This document shows, in pieces, positions 7,636 through 15,890 of a DNA stretch of 34,549 bases. A program made the translations under genes and the position numbers. Position 1 is the stretch's first letter. Each line of letters opens with the position of its first letter. The notes under the pieces are model-generated. The model made no database searches. It saw only the letters and a program-made list of their open reading frames with translations, and had not been told where the DNA came from. The stretch spans positions 1 through 34,549 of the forward strand of contig JANYAY010000053.1 in the NCBI GenBank assembly GCA_025361065.1. The letters run 5' to 3'. The DNA is from Deltaproteobacteria bacterium. GTDB lineage: Bacteria; Desulfobacterota; Syntrophia; Syntrophales; Smithellaceae.

Positions 7636-8148
7636 TTAGCTATTATCCTGGAGATTGCAAGTCTCAGTTATCCACTGGCGGATTTTACTTTTCGGCGGCA
7701 CTTCTCCAACCGATACCACTTTTTTGTTGATGACAAGAGCCGGTGAGCCCATGACGCCATAACTTGCGATCTCCTTGATGTCGGTCACATGGCGTAAGTC
7801 AGCTGCGATTTTCATCTCCGACAAAATGTCACGAACATCTGATTCCAGTTGGGAGCAGCGGGCGCAACCCATACCCAACACAGCTATTCTTAATCCCGAA
7901 ACATCTTCGGAGGCAACGGGTAATCCTTGAGCTATTTTGAATTCCCGTAAAAAAGCCTTTCCGTAAGCCTCGCGCATATTCGCCGGTATATAGTTATTCA
8001 ATGAAATTAATTCGAGAAGTCTCTTTTGAATTTCATCATCACCAGGGCTACTTTGAATTCCGGCTATTTTATGTATGGCTTCATCTACGCCGCTAAGACC
8101 AATCAGCCTGCCCTTTATCATCACTTGCTTAATTTCATTGTTCGGCAT
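7636..8148 (-). CDS. Two-domain thioredoxin-like protein (redox-active disulfide type)
   Basis: A 170-residue protein. Residues 1-80 form a small helical domain I do not recognise. Residues 86-165 form a thioredoxin-like domain with the redox pair C95-A-R-C98 in GMGCARCSQL and the cis-proline region GVMGSPALVINKKV. This layout resembles the small redox-active disulfide proteins (TIGR00412-like) rather than a general thioredoxin. The ATG at 8148 has AGGGAG as ribosome binding site. It is first in the operon with the rhodanese and DoxX/MauE-like genes, so it may supply or remove electrons for the rhodanese persulfide chemistry; that link is inference. Confidence 0.8.
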   Translation of the reverse strand: MPNNEIKQVMIKGRLIGLSGVDEAIHKIAGIQSSPGDDEIQKRLLELISLNNYIPANMREAYGKAFLREFKIAQGLPVASEDVSGLRIAVLGMGCARCSQLESDVRDILSEMKIAADLRHVTDIKEIASYGVMGSPALVINKKVVSVGEVPPKSKIRQWITETCNLQDNS

Positions 8149-8220
8149 GATTTCTCCCTAGAATGATATATTTATTGGTGTGCCGCAATTTCGTCAAGAA
8201 CAATATTTAAATGAGGCGCA

Positions 8221-8284
8221 ATTAATCAACAACCTCGCGAGCTCGCTGCGGAGAATTAACGCTCGTCCCGCGTGAGAGGGATTA
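8221..8284 (+). repeat. Dispersed palindromic repeat, copy A (internally shortened)
   Basis: This gap sequence shares an exact 27-base block (8245-8271) with the reverse complement of 30032-30058. It also shares the flanking arms, a TCAAC-ACCTCGC part on the left and GGGATTAA on the right. Relative to copy B it lacks about 45 internal bases. It lies between a minus-strand redox gene and the BirA operator and encodes nothing. Confidence 0.7.
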
Positions 8285-8315
8285 AATAGTTTTGATTTGA
8301 TCTCTTTGAATAGCA

Positions 8316-8347
8316 TTGTCAACCATGTTAAATATTATGGTTGACAT
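8316..8347 (+). promoter_or_regulatory. BirA (biotin repressor) operator upstream of bioB
   Basis: TTGTCAACC (8316-8324), 14 bases, then GGTTGACAT (8339-8347). The inner nine bases GTCAACCAT and ATGGTTGAC are perfectly palindromic, and the arms and 14-base spacing fit the known BirA box architecture. The next genes include birA itself, with its DNA-binding domain intact, so autoregulation of the operon by biotinyl-AMP-loaded BirA is expected. The right arm overlaps the best -35 element. Confidence 0.85.
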
Positions 8348-8369
8348 TTTGTCTATTTTTGCTTAAAAA
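8341..8369 (+). promoter_or_regulatory. Putative promoter of the biotin operon
   Basis: A perfect -35 TTGACA at 8341-8346, a 17-base spacer and a weak -10 TAAAAA at 8364-8369, about 30 bases before the bioB ATG. The -35 box lies inside the right arm of the BirA operator, so binding would block RNA polymerase. Confidence 0.5.
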
Positions 8370-8398
8370 TTTCGCATAACTTGCTTTGGGGCTATTCT

Positions 8399-9451
8399 AT
8401 GGATCTAATTGATAAACTGAAAAACCAAGCTATTAAAAACAACGGCCTTACCGCCGATAGTGCCCTCGATCTTTTCAGCGCAGGCGTGGACTATCCTTTC
8501 CGGGTTATGGCTGCGGCTACCGAAATACGAGAGCATTTCAGAGGACGAAAGATCATTCTTTGTGGTATCGTCAACGTAAAAGCAGGTAAGTGCCCGGAAG
8601 ATTGCTCCTTTTGCGCCCAGTCTGCCCACTATGAAACCGGAGTATCATCTTATCCTCTGAAAAAGGCCGCTCAGATCATCGCGGAGGCCGCAGTGGCCGC
8701 CCGCAACGGCGCAGAACTGTTCGGGATTGTCACTAGCGGCAAGATGATTAAAGCAAAAAAGGAGTGGTCGGAAATTTTCCGAGCTATTGAAAGTATTGGT
8801 AAAATGGGACTCAAGCCCTGCATCTCTCTGGGCATCATCGATGCCCAGAGGGCAAAGGATCTGAAATCTGCCGGCCTCTATCGCTACCATCATAATTTGG
8901 AAACGTCCCGGAGTTTCTTTCCCAACATTTGTACGACCCATGCATACGAAGAAGATGTAGCAACAGTGCAGTCAGCAAAAGCTGCCGGCCTCTCCGTCTG
9001 TTCGGGAGGTGTTATTGGAATGGGAGAGAGAATAACCCACCGGATAGAACTTATTGAAACCCTGCGGAAACTCGACGTAGATTCCATACCCGTTAACATC
9101 CTGAACCCGATCAAAGGAACGCCCCTTGCTCGCATGGCGCCGCTGCCTCCCCTGGAAATCCTTATAACTATTGCCGTTTTCCGCTTCCTGCTTCCCGATC
9201 GGGACATCAAACTCTGCGGCGGTAAAGAGAAAAATCTGCGTCAACTGCTGCCCCTGGCCATTGTGGCCGGTGCCAATTCCTTGATGACCGGTAATTATTT
9301 AACAACAGATGGACGGGACAGTGCCCTGGATCAGGAAATGATCACCGACCTTGGGCTCACGGCCACACGGGAGCTCAAACCCCTGTGCACCTGTTCAACC
9401 AAGGCACGAAAAACCTGCGGCCGCCGGAAAGTGGCAAAGAAACAAGGATGA
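8399..9451 (+). CDS. bioB: Biotin synthase with altered auxiliary-cluster ligands (type II-like)
   Basis: A 350-residue radical SAM enzyme that inserts sulfur into dethiobiotin. The SAM cluster motif is C65-x3-C69-x2-C72 (CPEDCSFC). Conserved segments YHHNLETS, CSGGVIGMGE and NILNPIKGTPL are all present. Of the four ligands of the E. coli [2Fe-2S] sulfur-donor cluster (C97, C128, C188, R260), two are kept (C141, C201) and two are changed: C97 is G109 and R260 is K271. A new cysteine (C273) sits beside K271, and the tail carries C330, C332 and C340. This fits the anaerobe-specific type II enzymes reported with a different auxiliary cluster. Start chosen at 8399, after a TGGGG. No bioF, bioA or bioD is in the operon. 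Confidence 0.93.
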   Translation: MDLIDKLKNQAIKNNGLTADSALDLFSAGVDYPFRVMAAATEIREHFRGRKIILCGIVNVKAGKCPEDCSFCAQSAHYETGVSSYPLKKAAQIIAEAAVAARNGAELFGIVTSGKMIKAKKEWSEIFRAIESIGKMGLKPCISLGIIDAQRAKDLKSAGLYRYHHNLETSRSFFPNICTTHAYEEDVATVQSAKAAGLSVCSGGVIGMGERITHRIELIETLRKLDVDSIPVNILNPIKGTPLARMAPLPPLEILITIAVFRFLLPDRDIKLCGGKEKNLRQLLPLAIVAGANSLMTGNYLTTDGRDSALDQEMITDLGLTATRELKPLCTCSTKARKTCGRRKVAKKQG

Positions 9452-9456
9452 CCGGC

Positions 9457-10458
9457 ATGACCAAACAGCCTGCGAAAGTGACTGTCCCGGGAAATATTCT
9501 GTTGGACACTCTGAGGTTAAATCAAGGAAAGTGGGTTTCCGGAGAGGCACTGGCCAAGCGCTTATCTATGACCCGCTCCGCCGTATGGAAGAAGATCGGA
9601 ATCCTGAAGGAAGAAGGGTATGGTATTGAGTCATTACCCCGCAGGGGCTACCGACTCCTGGCCATCCCCGATCTGATGCTGATCCAGGAGATCCGCGACG
9701 GGTTGCTGACCTCCGTTTTGGGCAAAGCGGATATTTATCGTTACGTAAGCACGGACTCTACCAACAGCAGGGCCAAGGAATTAGCCGCCCGGGGCGCGTC
9801 TGAAGGCGTACTGGTTATAGCCGAGGAACAGGCCGAAGGGCGTGGGCGTCTCGATCGGCCCTGGTTTTCCCCCGGGGGAGAAAATATTTACGCATCCTTG
9901 GTTATGAGACCGTCCCTGCCACCCCAAACAGCATCGCGGATGGTACTTCTCGTTGCCGTTGCAGCTGCCGAAGCTTTAATCGATGTCACCGGTCTTCAGG
10001 CAACTGTAAAATGGCCCAATGACATTCTGGTTGGCGGCAGAAAAATAGGGGGCATCCTCCTGGAAATGGCTGTGGAAATGGATGCAATTGATTACGTGGT
10101 CGTCGGTCTGGGCATCAATGTCAACAGCGCCGCCGAACGATTTCCCGAAGAAATCCGCAGGAAAACGACAAGTATTCTGATGGAAACAGGCAAGCCCTTT
10201 TCCCGGGTTCTCCTTTTATGCAGATTTCTGGAATTTTTAGAGGACGGTTATAACACGTTCCGGGAATCCGGATTTGAGTCCATTTTAACCCGCTGGAAAG
10301 CCTTGACGGACATGGTGGGCAAGCAAGCGTCGATCCGGACAATCAATGGCCTTTATAATGGTGTAATTGTGGACATGGATCACAATGGATTTTTAATTCT
10401 CCGGGATAACCAAGGCGGTGAGATGCGCTTATTTTCCGGAGACATAACGATTATGTGA
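9457..10458 (+). CDS. birA: BirA bifunctional biotin ligase and repressor
   Basis: About 333 residues. The N-terminal winged helix-turn-helix is visible as WVSGEALAKRLSMTRSAVWK with the following EEGYGIESLPRRGYRLL. The central ligase domain has GRGRLDRPWFSPGG, the biotinyl-AMP loop, and KWPNDILVGGRKIGGILLE, and a small C-terminal domain follows. It therefore both attaches biotin to carboxylase carrier proteins and represses the operon through the palindrome at 8316-8347. An ATG at 9448 overlaps the bioB stop (ATGA), but the ATG at 9457 has AAGGA at a better distance; either is possible. Second gene of the operon, with bioY 12 bases downstream. Confidence 0.95.
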   Translation: MTKQPAKVTVPGNILLDTLRLNQGKWVSGEALAKRLSMTRSAVWKKIGILKEEGYGIESLPRRGYRLLAIPDLMLIQEIRDGLLTSVLGKADIYRYVSTDSTNSRAKELAARGASEGVLVIAEEQAEGRGRLDRPWFSPGGENIYASLVMRPSLPPQTASRMVLLVAVAAAEALIDVTGLQATVKWPNDILVGGRKIGGILLEMAVEMDAIDYVVVGLGINVNSAAERFPEEIRRKTTSILMETGKPFSRVLLLCRFLEFLEDGYNTFRESGFESILTRWKALTDMVGKQASIRTINGLYNGVIVDMDHNGFLILRDNQGGEMRLFSGDITIM

Positions 10459-10470
10459 GATTTTAGCGCA

Positions 10471-11013
10471 ATGGCAGCAGAAAAAAGATCCCTCCGGGGA
10501 ATGGCTTACGCATCCATGTTCGGCGCCCTGACGGCGGTCGGGGCTTATATCATGATTCCCCTGCCGCCAGTGCCTGTCACAATGCAAACTCTCTTCGTGA
10601 GTTTAGCCGGAGCACTCCTGGGCGGATACCTCGGGGCCCTGAGCCAGGTGGTTTACATCCTGCTGGGGGTTATCGGCCTCCCCGTCTTTGCCGGCGGCAA
10701 GGCCGGTTTCGGTGTCCTCATCGGACCGACAGGCGGCTATCTTATCGGCTTTGTAGTCGGCGCTTTTATCATCGGCAAACTGACGTCGTTGCGCCAAGAG
10801 CCCGGCCTCCTCTGGCTGATGGTCGCAATGACTGCCGGAATCGGTATCGTTTACACTTTGGGAATAATACAGCTCATGATTGTGGCGAAATTGAGTTTCG
10901 TTAAGGCTATCTGGGTCGGGCTGCTGCCGTCTCTTCCCGGCGATATGATTAAGATTGTCGTCGCTGCTCTTATCTGCCGAAAAATCCGGAGGCGTATTTT
11001 TAATAAGATATGA
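10471..11013 (+). CDS. bioY: Biotin-specific ECF transporter S component
   Basis: A 180-residue membrane protein of six predicted helices. It carries the BioY signature IPLPPVPVTMQTLFVSLAG near the N terminus, then LLGGYLGALSQVVYILLGVIGLPVF and GPTGGYLIGF. BioY binds biotin with high affinity at the inner membrane and hands it to the energising module. The start ATG at 10471 is 12 bases after birA, and its stop overlaps the bioM ATG. The presence of bioM and bioN immediately downstream makes this a dedicated tripartite BioMNY system rather than one sharing a common module. Import of dethiobiotin as substrate for BioB is possible, because no earlier biotin genes are nearby. Confidence 0.95.
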   Translation: MAAEKRSLRGMAYASMFGALTAVGAYIMIPLPPVPVTMQTLFVSLAGALLGGYLGALSQVVYILLGVIGLPVFAGGKAGFGVLIGPTGGYLIGFVVGAFIIGKLTSLRQEPGLLWLMVAMTAGIGIVYTLGIIQLMIVAKLSFVKAIWVGLLPSLPGDMIKIVVAALICRKIRRRIFNKI

Positions 11014-11855
11014 TTAAAATTCAGAATGTATCCTATCAATATGACGGCTGCGGCATTGAGGCGCTAAACGATATCAGCCTGGACATTAATGCAGAAGAAT
11101 ACGTGGCCTTGATCGGTCCGAATGGCTGCGGGAAAACTACATTGATCCGGCAGCTCAACGCACTTTGCAGACCGGATCGGGGCATCGTAACCGTCGATGG
11201 ACTGGATACGGCTGTTGCGGCAAACCACAAAGAAATCCGCCGCGCCGTCGGCATGCTCTTTCAGAATCCGGACAATTCGATCGTGGGAATGACCGTTGAG
11301 GAGGACATAGCCTTCGGACCCGGGAATCTCAACCAGCCACCGTCGGAAATCCGTCGGCAGGTCAGCGAGATACTCCAGAGCCTCGGGCTGCAATCTCTGG
11401 CGGGACGCGCTCCCCATACCCTCTCCGGAGGGGAGAAGCGTCTCGTTTCTCTGGCCGGCGTGTTGATCATGAACCCCCGGTACATCGCCTTTGATGAACC
11501 GACCGCCTATCTTGACCCCACCGGAAGAAGACGCGTTCTGGAAACTATGGGCCAGCTGCACCGGTCAGGGATCGGCATTATTCATATAACCCATGATGTG
11601 AACGACATGGCCAAGGCCGACCGCCTGTTGGTTATGGATAAGGGGGAAATTATCCGTGATGGTAATCCCCGGGACGTATTATGTAAAATGGCCGAGGATC
11701 AAAACTGCTGCATGTCGGTGCCGCCCGTTATGGAATTGATACATCATTTGAATCGCCGGGGATGGCCCCTGGCGCCGGACATTCTCTCCGTAGACGACGC
11801 CGTAAGAGAAATCGATCGCTTGCTTATCGGCGCGACACACAAGGAACAGTCATGA
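11010..11855 (+). CDS. bioM: ECF transporter ATPase for biotin (BioM)
   Basis: A 281-residue ABC ATPase of the CbiO/EcfA type. Walker A is GPNGCGKTT, the Q-loop is LFQNPDNSIVGMTVEEDIAFG (the typical ECF form), the signature is TLSGGEKRLVSLAGVL, Walker B is YIAFDEPTAYLD and the H-loop is IHITHD. It powers biotin uptake together with BioN and BioY. The ATG overlaps the bioY stop (ATGA) and its own stop overlaps the bioN start, so the three are tightly coupled. It has an extended C-terminal region of about 50 residues after the ATPase core, within the range seen in EcfA proteins. Confidence 0.95.
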   Translation: MIKIQNVSYQYDGCGIEALNDISLDINAEEYVALIGPNGCGKTTLIRQLNALCRPDRGIVTVDGLDTAVAANHKEIRRAVGMLFQNPDNSIVGMTVEEDIAFGPGNLNQPPSEIRRQVSEILQSLGLQSLAGRAPHTLSGGEKRLVSLAGVLIMNPRYIAFDEPTAYLDPTGRRRVLETMGQLHRSGIGIIHITHDVNDMAKADRLLVMDKGEIIRDGNPRDVLCKMAEDQNCCMSVPPVMELIHHLNRRGWPLAPDILSVDDAVREIDRLLIGATHKEQS

Positions 11856-12637
11856 TTTCCTTCGGCCAATATCGGAACGGTAATTCCTTCGGGCACCGTC
11901 TGGACGCACGGGTCAAGATTCTGGCGATGGTCATATTGTCGATTCTCATATTTCAGGCCCGGGGCTGGGAAATTTACCTGCTCAGCGCTTTCCTCTGCGC
12001 CGTCTGCTTCATTTCCCGATTAAAGTTTTCCGCAGTGCGCGAAGCACTCCGGCCGCTGGTCTTATTTGCAGTTTTATTGTTCGTCATGCATCTTTTCTTT
12101 ACGGACGGCACCCCTCTGTTCCCAATTCCGTATCTGCCTGTTCAGATTACCGGGGAAGGACTTTTTCGCGGCTTGCTCATCTCCTGGCAGTTTCTCGCCC
12201 TGGCCCTGAGCGGCGCTATCCTCACCATGACCACTTCACCGTCGGATCTGGTTTGCGGACTGGAGAGTCTCCTGCGTCCATTGAGGCTCATTCGTGTCCC
12301 CGTTTCGGACATTGCCGTCATGGTCTCCATGGCCCTGCGGTTTGTGCCGACGCTTCTGGAAGAATATGACCGGATCAAAACGGCTCAGATGGCCCGGGGA
12401 GCCGAGGTGGAAACGGGTCGTTTGGACCGGAGAATGAAGTCATTGGCCGCACTTCTATTTCCCCTCATGGTCAGCGCACTGCGGCGGGCCGATGACTTGG
12501 CGGAAGCGATGGAGGCCAGAGGTTATGCCCGGGGACCAAGGACGACCATGCACCAACTGAGCTTTGGGCGCGAGGAAGCCACCGCCCTGATCGTTTTGGG
12601 GATATTGCTTTCCCTTGTCGTCTTGTCCAAATATTGA
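11852..12637 (+). CDS. bioN: ECF transporter T component for biotin (BioN)
   Basis: A 261-residue membrane protein of the EcfT/CbiQ family starting MISFGQYRNG. It contains the two Ala-Arg-Gly coupling motifs (QMARGAEVE and MEARGYARG) that dock into the ATPase, and at least four membrane segments. The open frame extends upstream, but the ATG at 11852 overlaps the bioM stop by 4 bases and gives the family-like N terminus. Last gene of the biotin operon; 34 bases after it begins the 3' end of a convergent gene. No clear intrinsic terminator is visible in that short gap. Confidence 0.93.
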   Translation: MISFGQYRNGNSFGHRLDARVKILAMVILSILIFQARGWEIYLLSAFLCAVCFISRLKFSAVREALRPLVLFAVLLFVMHLFFTDGTPLFPIPYLPVQITGEGLFRGLLISWQFLALALSGAILTMTTSPSDLVCGLESLLRPLRLIRVPVSDIAVMVSMALRFVPTLLEEYDRIKTAQMARGAEVETGRLDRRMKSLAALLFPLMVSALRRADDLAEAMEARGYARGPRTTMHQLSFGREEATALIVLGILLSLVVLSKY

Positions 12638-12671
12638 TCCAACGGTAGCCGAAAAATCAAACAATATGTTA

Positions 12672-13730
12672 TTACTTCACAAAAATAGGGTTGGAGAAAA
12701 TCCAGGGCCGATATTTTCCATATCTTTTCAAATAGGCCTCCACACGATAAACGCCGCTTTCCCTTAGAGACAGGATAATATCTTTGCTTGTTTCTTCAGC
12801 GAAGACAGCACCATCCCTGATTATTCTTACCAACGCTGCTACAGGAAGAGAAATGCATATCTGAGCCCTATCTTCCATAACCAGTGAATCTCCCATTGAA
12901 TATTCTTCGCCATTTTGGGTAATTAAAAAACTAAACCCTTTGGAAGGATGAAAATAATCCATGGCGACATAACAGCAGCCATAGCGCAATGCATTGAAGA
13001 GCAGGGGAATATCTTTTTGGTGGTTACCGCTCAATGGTTCGTTTGTGCAAATATGCGTATGAATAAATTTAAAGGCACGATTAAAAGGAAGAGCCGTTAG
13101 CTTAACAGGGCCGATTTTTACAATGCTGCCATGATTATCCAATTCACCAATGCCGACAATTTTCTTGATTTGATTTAACGAATCCCATCTTTCTAATGAA
13201 ATCCTTCGGGGACCGCGTAAGAAGAAAGCGGGAAAGAAAAAGCTGATCAAAGAAGGCAGGTATCCTTTTAAGCTGCTTTGCCAGTCAGTCATAAAATCCC
13301 AAATACCGATACCGGCATAACCGTCGACCGACCAATCCATCCAGGGATAGTGTTTCACGTGAAACGTTTTTGTGCCTTCATGGTCCGGATGGGATATAAA
13401 ACCAAAACCGCCGCCGGCATTCACCGCATCAATATATATTTGGGGCTGTTTATCCCGGGAATCATCGGGGGTCTTAACCGGTGTGCCGATATTAAATGCC
13501 AGGTAATGATTAAAACGCGGTGCAATTTCCTCGCCGACAATCAGGAGAACTTTCCCCTTCCACCCTTCCCAACCTTCATCCCGCGCTTGCAGATGATCGT
13601 GATCGGTCAGCAGTAAAAAATCAATGCCGTTTTTCGCAGCAGCATCAATTATTTTATCCAATCCCACGTAACCGTCAAAAGAAAATGCAGAATGGAAGTG
13701 AATTACTCCGGTATAGTCGTAAAATTTCAT
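12672..13730 (-). CDS. PHP-domain metal-dependent phosphoesterase-like protein
   Basis: About 352 residues. The N-terminal PHP motifs are clear: TGVIHFHSAFSFDG (motif I) and FLLLTDHDHLQA (motif II), with later metal-site candidates in FISHPDHEG and IGELDNHG. PHP proteins bind two or three metals and hydrolyse phosphate esters; the substrate here is unknown. An internal hydrophobic stretch (LPSLISFFFPAFFL) may contact the membrane. The C-terminal 80 residues look like an all-beta extension. A GTG two codons earlier is possible, but GAGAGGG lies 5 bases before the ATG at 13730, which I chose. Monocistronic, convergent with bioN. Confidence 0.85.
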   Translation of the reverse strand: MKFYDYTGVIHFHSAFSFDGYVGLDKIIDAAAKNGIDFLLLTDHDHLQARDEGWEGWKGKVLLIVGEEIAPRFNHYLAFNIGTPVKTPDDSRDKQPQIYIDAVNAGGGFGFISHPDHEGTKTFHVKHYPWMDWSVDGYAGIGIWDFMTDWQSSLKGYLPSLISFFFPAFFLRGPRRISLERWDSLNQIKKIVGIGELDNHGSIVKIGPVKLTALPFNRAFKFIHTHICTNEPLSGNHQKDIPLLFNALRYGCCYVAMDYFHPSKGFSFLITQNGEEYSMGDSLVMEDRAQICISLPVAALVRIIRDGAVFAEETSKDIILSLRESGVYRVEAYLKRYGKYRPWIFSNPIFVK

Positions 13731-14159
13731 CGTCACCCTCTCCGCCGCCAGCCGCGGAGCATCTATTAATTGTAGTTCCCTATTCGCCGCAGGTTACGGC
13801 AAATATGATGCAATTTATATCTTTTGCCCAACCCGGCAACACCAGGCGGAAACTGGTTTGAAAATCGGATAATTCCGGTTTTTTGCAGAACGTATTTCGT
13901 GGCATCAATTTTCCTGATAATGCAACCTTCACACCGATTCTTTTCCGCCGGCGGCACTTAGTTAATTCTTTCCCATCATTTTGTCCATATCAATTCTCTT
14001 TTAAAATCTAAGATTTTCCGGACGGCGATGATGAAACAACCCGGAATGCGAGGGATTCCTGCCGGTTCGGCAGCCGTACCGGCAACCGACATATCATGCC
14101 CGGAAGCAATAAACCGCGGTGATTCCAACAAAGGCAAGTCCCCGATATAGCGTTAGTAT
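13731..14159. other. Long gap with a near-perfect palindrome and no convincing gene
   Basis: No supported gene. A 63-codon frame from a GTG at 13957 on the minus strand contains CEGC but has a weak ribosome binding site and no family I recognise. At 14060-14084 there is a near-perfect palindrome: TGCCGGT paired with ACCGGCA, a T-T mismatch, then CGG with CCG around a CAG loop. It has no T tract and may be a REP-like element or a regulatory site. Confidence 0.4.
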
Positions 14160-14164
14160 AATAT

Positions 14165-14195
14165 AAAAAAGGCAGACTTCGAAAGCCTGCCTTTT
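14165..14195 (-). terminator. Intrinsic terminator of the HtrA-like gene
   Basis: On the minus strand, a stem GGCAGGCTT / AAGTCTGCC (9 pairs with one G-U) with a 3-base TCG loop is followed by six T residues. It starts 28 bases past the stop codon. The plus strand shows only four T residues after the stem, so termination is mainly for minus-strand transcripts. Confidence 0.85.
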
Positions 14196-14218
14196 CACGA
14201 TGGGTAATATTAAGTAGA

Positions 14219-15697
14219 TTATTTTTCCAGGCGCAAGCTAACAAAAAACTTTGATTTACCCCGCTGCACTAAAAGCATCACGCTTTTCTTTTCGGCCGCC
14301 TTGCCTATTTCTTTCACGTATTGTTTCATGGAAACAATTTTTACCTTATTTACCTGCAAAACTATATCCTGCGGCTGCAGGCCGACATCTTCCGCCGGAC
14401 TGCCATTTTCTATATCAATTATTATTACACCTGACTCATGTGCGATGCCTAATTGACGTGATATTTCCGGTGAAATTTCCTGGGCTATAATACCAAAATG
14501 TCCTCGTAATCCTTTGGCCGATGCAATTTCCGGTCGATCTTTGCGTTCGGCAACAGTAAGAGAAAACACCATTTCTTTTCCATCACGAACAACCTTAATG
14601 GAAACTTTCTCCCCGACATGAAATGAGGAAATTCTTAGAAGTAAATCATGTGTATCTTTAACGGCTTTTCCATTTATCTCAATAATGATGTCTTCAACTC
14701 TAATCCCCGCCAGATCAGCCGGATCACCTTTAAATACATCGGTAACAATTGCTCCATTTTTGCTTTTATAATTCAAGTTTTTGGCTATATCGGCGCTGAC
14801 ATCCTGGACAGATATACCCAGCCAGCCACGGGTAACCTTACCTTTGGTTTTTAAATCAGCCAGAATACTTTTGGCCATGTTGATCGGTATCGCAAAACCA
14901 ATCCCCTGGCCTTGAGCAACGATGGCTGTATTAATACCTATTACTTTTCCGTCCATGCTGAACAAGGGACCACCACTGTTGCCGGGATTAATGGAAGCAT
15001 CAGTCTGAATGAAGTTATCATATGGCCCGGCACCAATTACACGCCCTTTGGCGCTGACAATTCCTGCGGTAACGGTTTGCTCCAATCCGAAAGGATTACC
15101 GATGGCAATGACCCATTCTCCAACTTTAACTTTGTCGGAATCACCGATTTCGACCACGGGCAAACTATTCAGTGGTTTTATTTTTATTAAAGCGATGTCT
15201 GTTTTGGCATCGGTACCAATAATTTTTGCTTCATATTCCTTATCATCGGAAACCTTAACAAGGATTTTATCAGCCTTCTCCACTACATGATTATTTGTAA
15301 AAATGTATCCGTCATTACTTATGATAAAACCTGAACCGAGACTGCGTTGTTTAAACTCCCGCTGCGGAACATCGCCAAAAAAACGGTCAAAGAAATCATC
15401 TCCAAAAGGGCCGCTGAATGGTGACCTGCCGAAAGGTGCACCAAACCCGCCTTGTCCTTTATATGTCTTCGTGGTGCTGATATTAACTACTGCCGGCTTT
15501 ACTTTTTCCGTCAGATCAGAAAAAGAAAAAGGAGCTTTTACTGCATCCGTCGAGGAAACAGCTGAGGCCATTTGAATTTCCGGCGCACCTGATGGTATAA
15601 ACGATGAACGTAGAACCTCCACTAAAGAGACAATAAAAAACGCAACCAGAAACGCCATTAAAAACATAAAAAATGTTTTACGATTTTGACTTTTCAT
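14219..15697 (-). CDS. HtrA/DegP-family periplasmic serine protease
   Basis: A 492-residue Do-type protease. It has an N-terminal membrane segment (FLMAFLVAFFIVSLVEVL, about residues 12-29) that may be a signal peptide or anchor. The chymotrypsin-like domain carries the triad His in FTNNHVVEKA, Asp in KTDIALIKI and Ser in NPGNSGGPL. Two PDZ domains follow (about residues 290-375, starting GWLGISVQDVS, and 395-490). The glycine-rich stretch GFGAPFGRSPFSGPFGDDFFDRFFGD before the protease core is typical of bacterial DegQ/DegS relatives. It degrades or chaperones damaged envelope proteins. Good GGAGG ribosome binding site. Single gene with its own terminator; divergent from the mla operon. Choosing between degP and degQ is not safe. 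Confidence 0.93.
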   Translation of the reverse strand: MKSQNRKTFFMFLMAFLVAFFIVSLVEVLRSSFIPSGAPEIQMASAVSSTDAVKAPFSFSDLTEKVKPAVVNISTTKTYKGQGGFGAPFGRSPFSGPFGDDFFDRFFGDVPQREFKQRSLGSGFIISNDGYIFTNNHVVEKADKILVKVSDDKEYEAKIIGTDAKTDIALIKIKPLNSLPVVEIGDSDKVKVGEWVIAIGNPFGLEQTVTAGIVSAKGRVIGAGPYDNFIQTDASINPGNSGGPLFSMDGKVIGINTAIVAQGQGIGFAIPINMAKSILADLKTKGKVTRGWLGISVQDVSADIAKNLNYKSKNGAIVTDVFKGDPADLAGIRVEDIIIEINGKAVKDTHDLLLRISSFHVGEKVSIKVVRDGKEMVFSLTVAERKDRPEIASAKGLRGHFGIIAQEISPEISRQLGIAHESGVIIIDIENGSPAEDVGLQPQDIVLQVNKVKIVSMKQYVKEIGKAAEKKSVMLLVQRGKSKFFVSLRLEK

Positions 15698-15832
15698 ATT
15701 AATCCTCCGCTTAGATTTTGCTTTTTTGCGGCTAAGTTATTGATTTGCCAAACTCTTATTTGCAAAAAACCAGTCTCAATATAACGATTACCGGATTTTT
15801 GTCAATTATAATTAATCAGCCTCCATCCATAT

Positions 15833-15861
15833 TTGAAGTATTAAGCATCATGTGCTAGGAT
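15833..15861 (+). promoter_or_regulatory. Putative promoter of the mla-like operon
   Basis: TTGAAG (15833-15838), a 17-base spacer and TAGGAT (15856-15861), ending 29 bases before the mlaE ATG. The fit to the sigma-70 consensus is moderate. Confidence 0.45.
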
Positions 15862-15890
15862 AAATTACTAAACTTGAAGAAAACTAACTT

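Noticed and set aside
11064-11561. Minus-strand 165-codon frame inside bioM
   Set aside because: Antisense shadow of a fully conserved ABC ATPase; low-complexity composition.
13766-13957. 63-codon minus-strand frame with CEGC
   Set aside because: GTG start with weak ribosome binding site and no family; left as unsupported.
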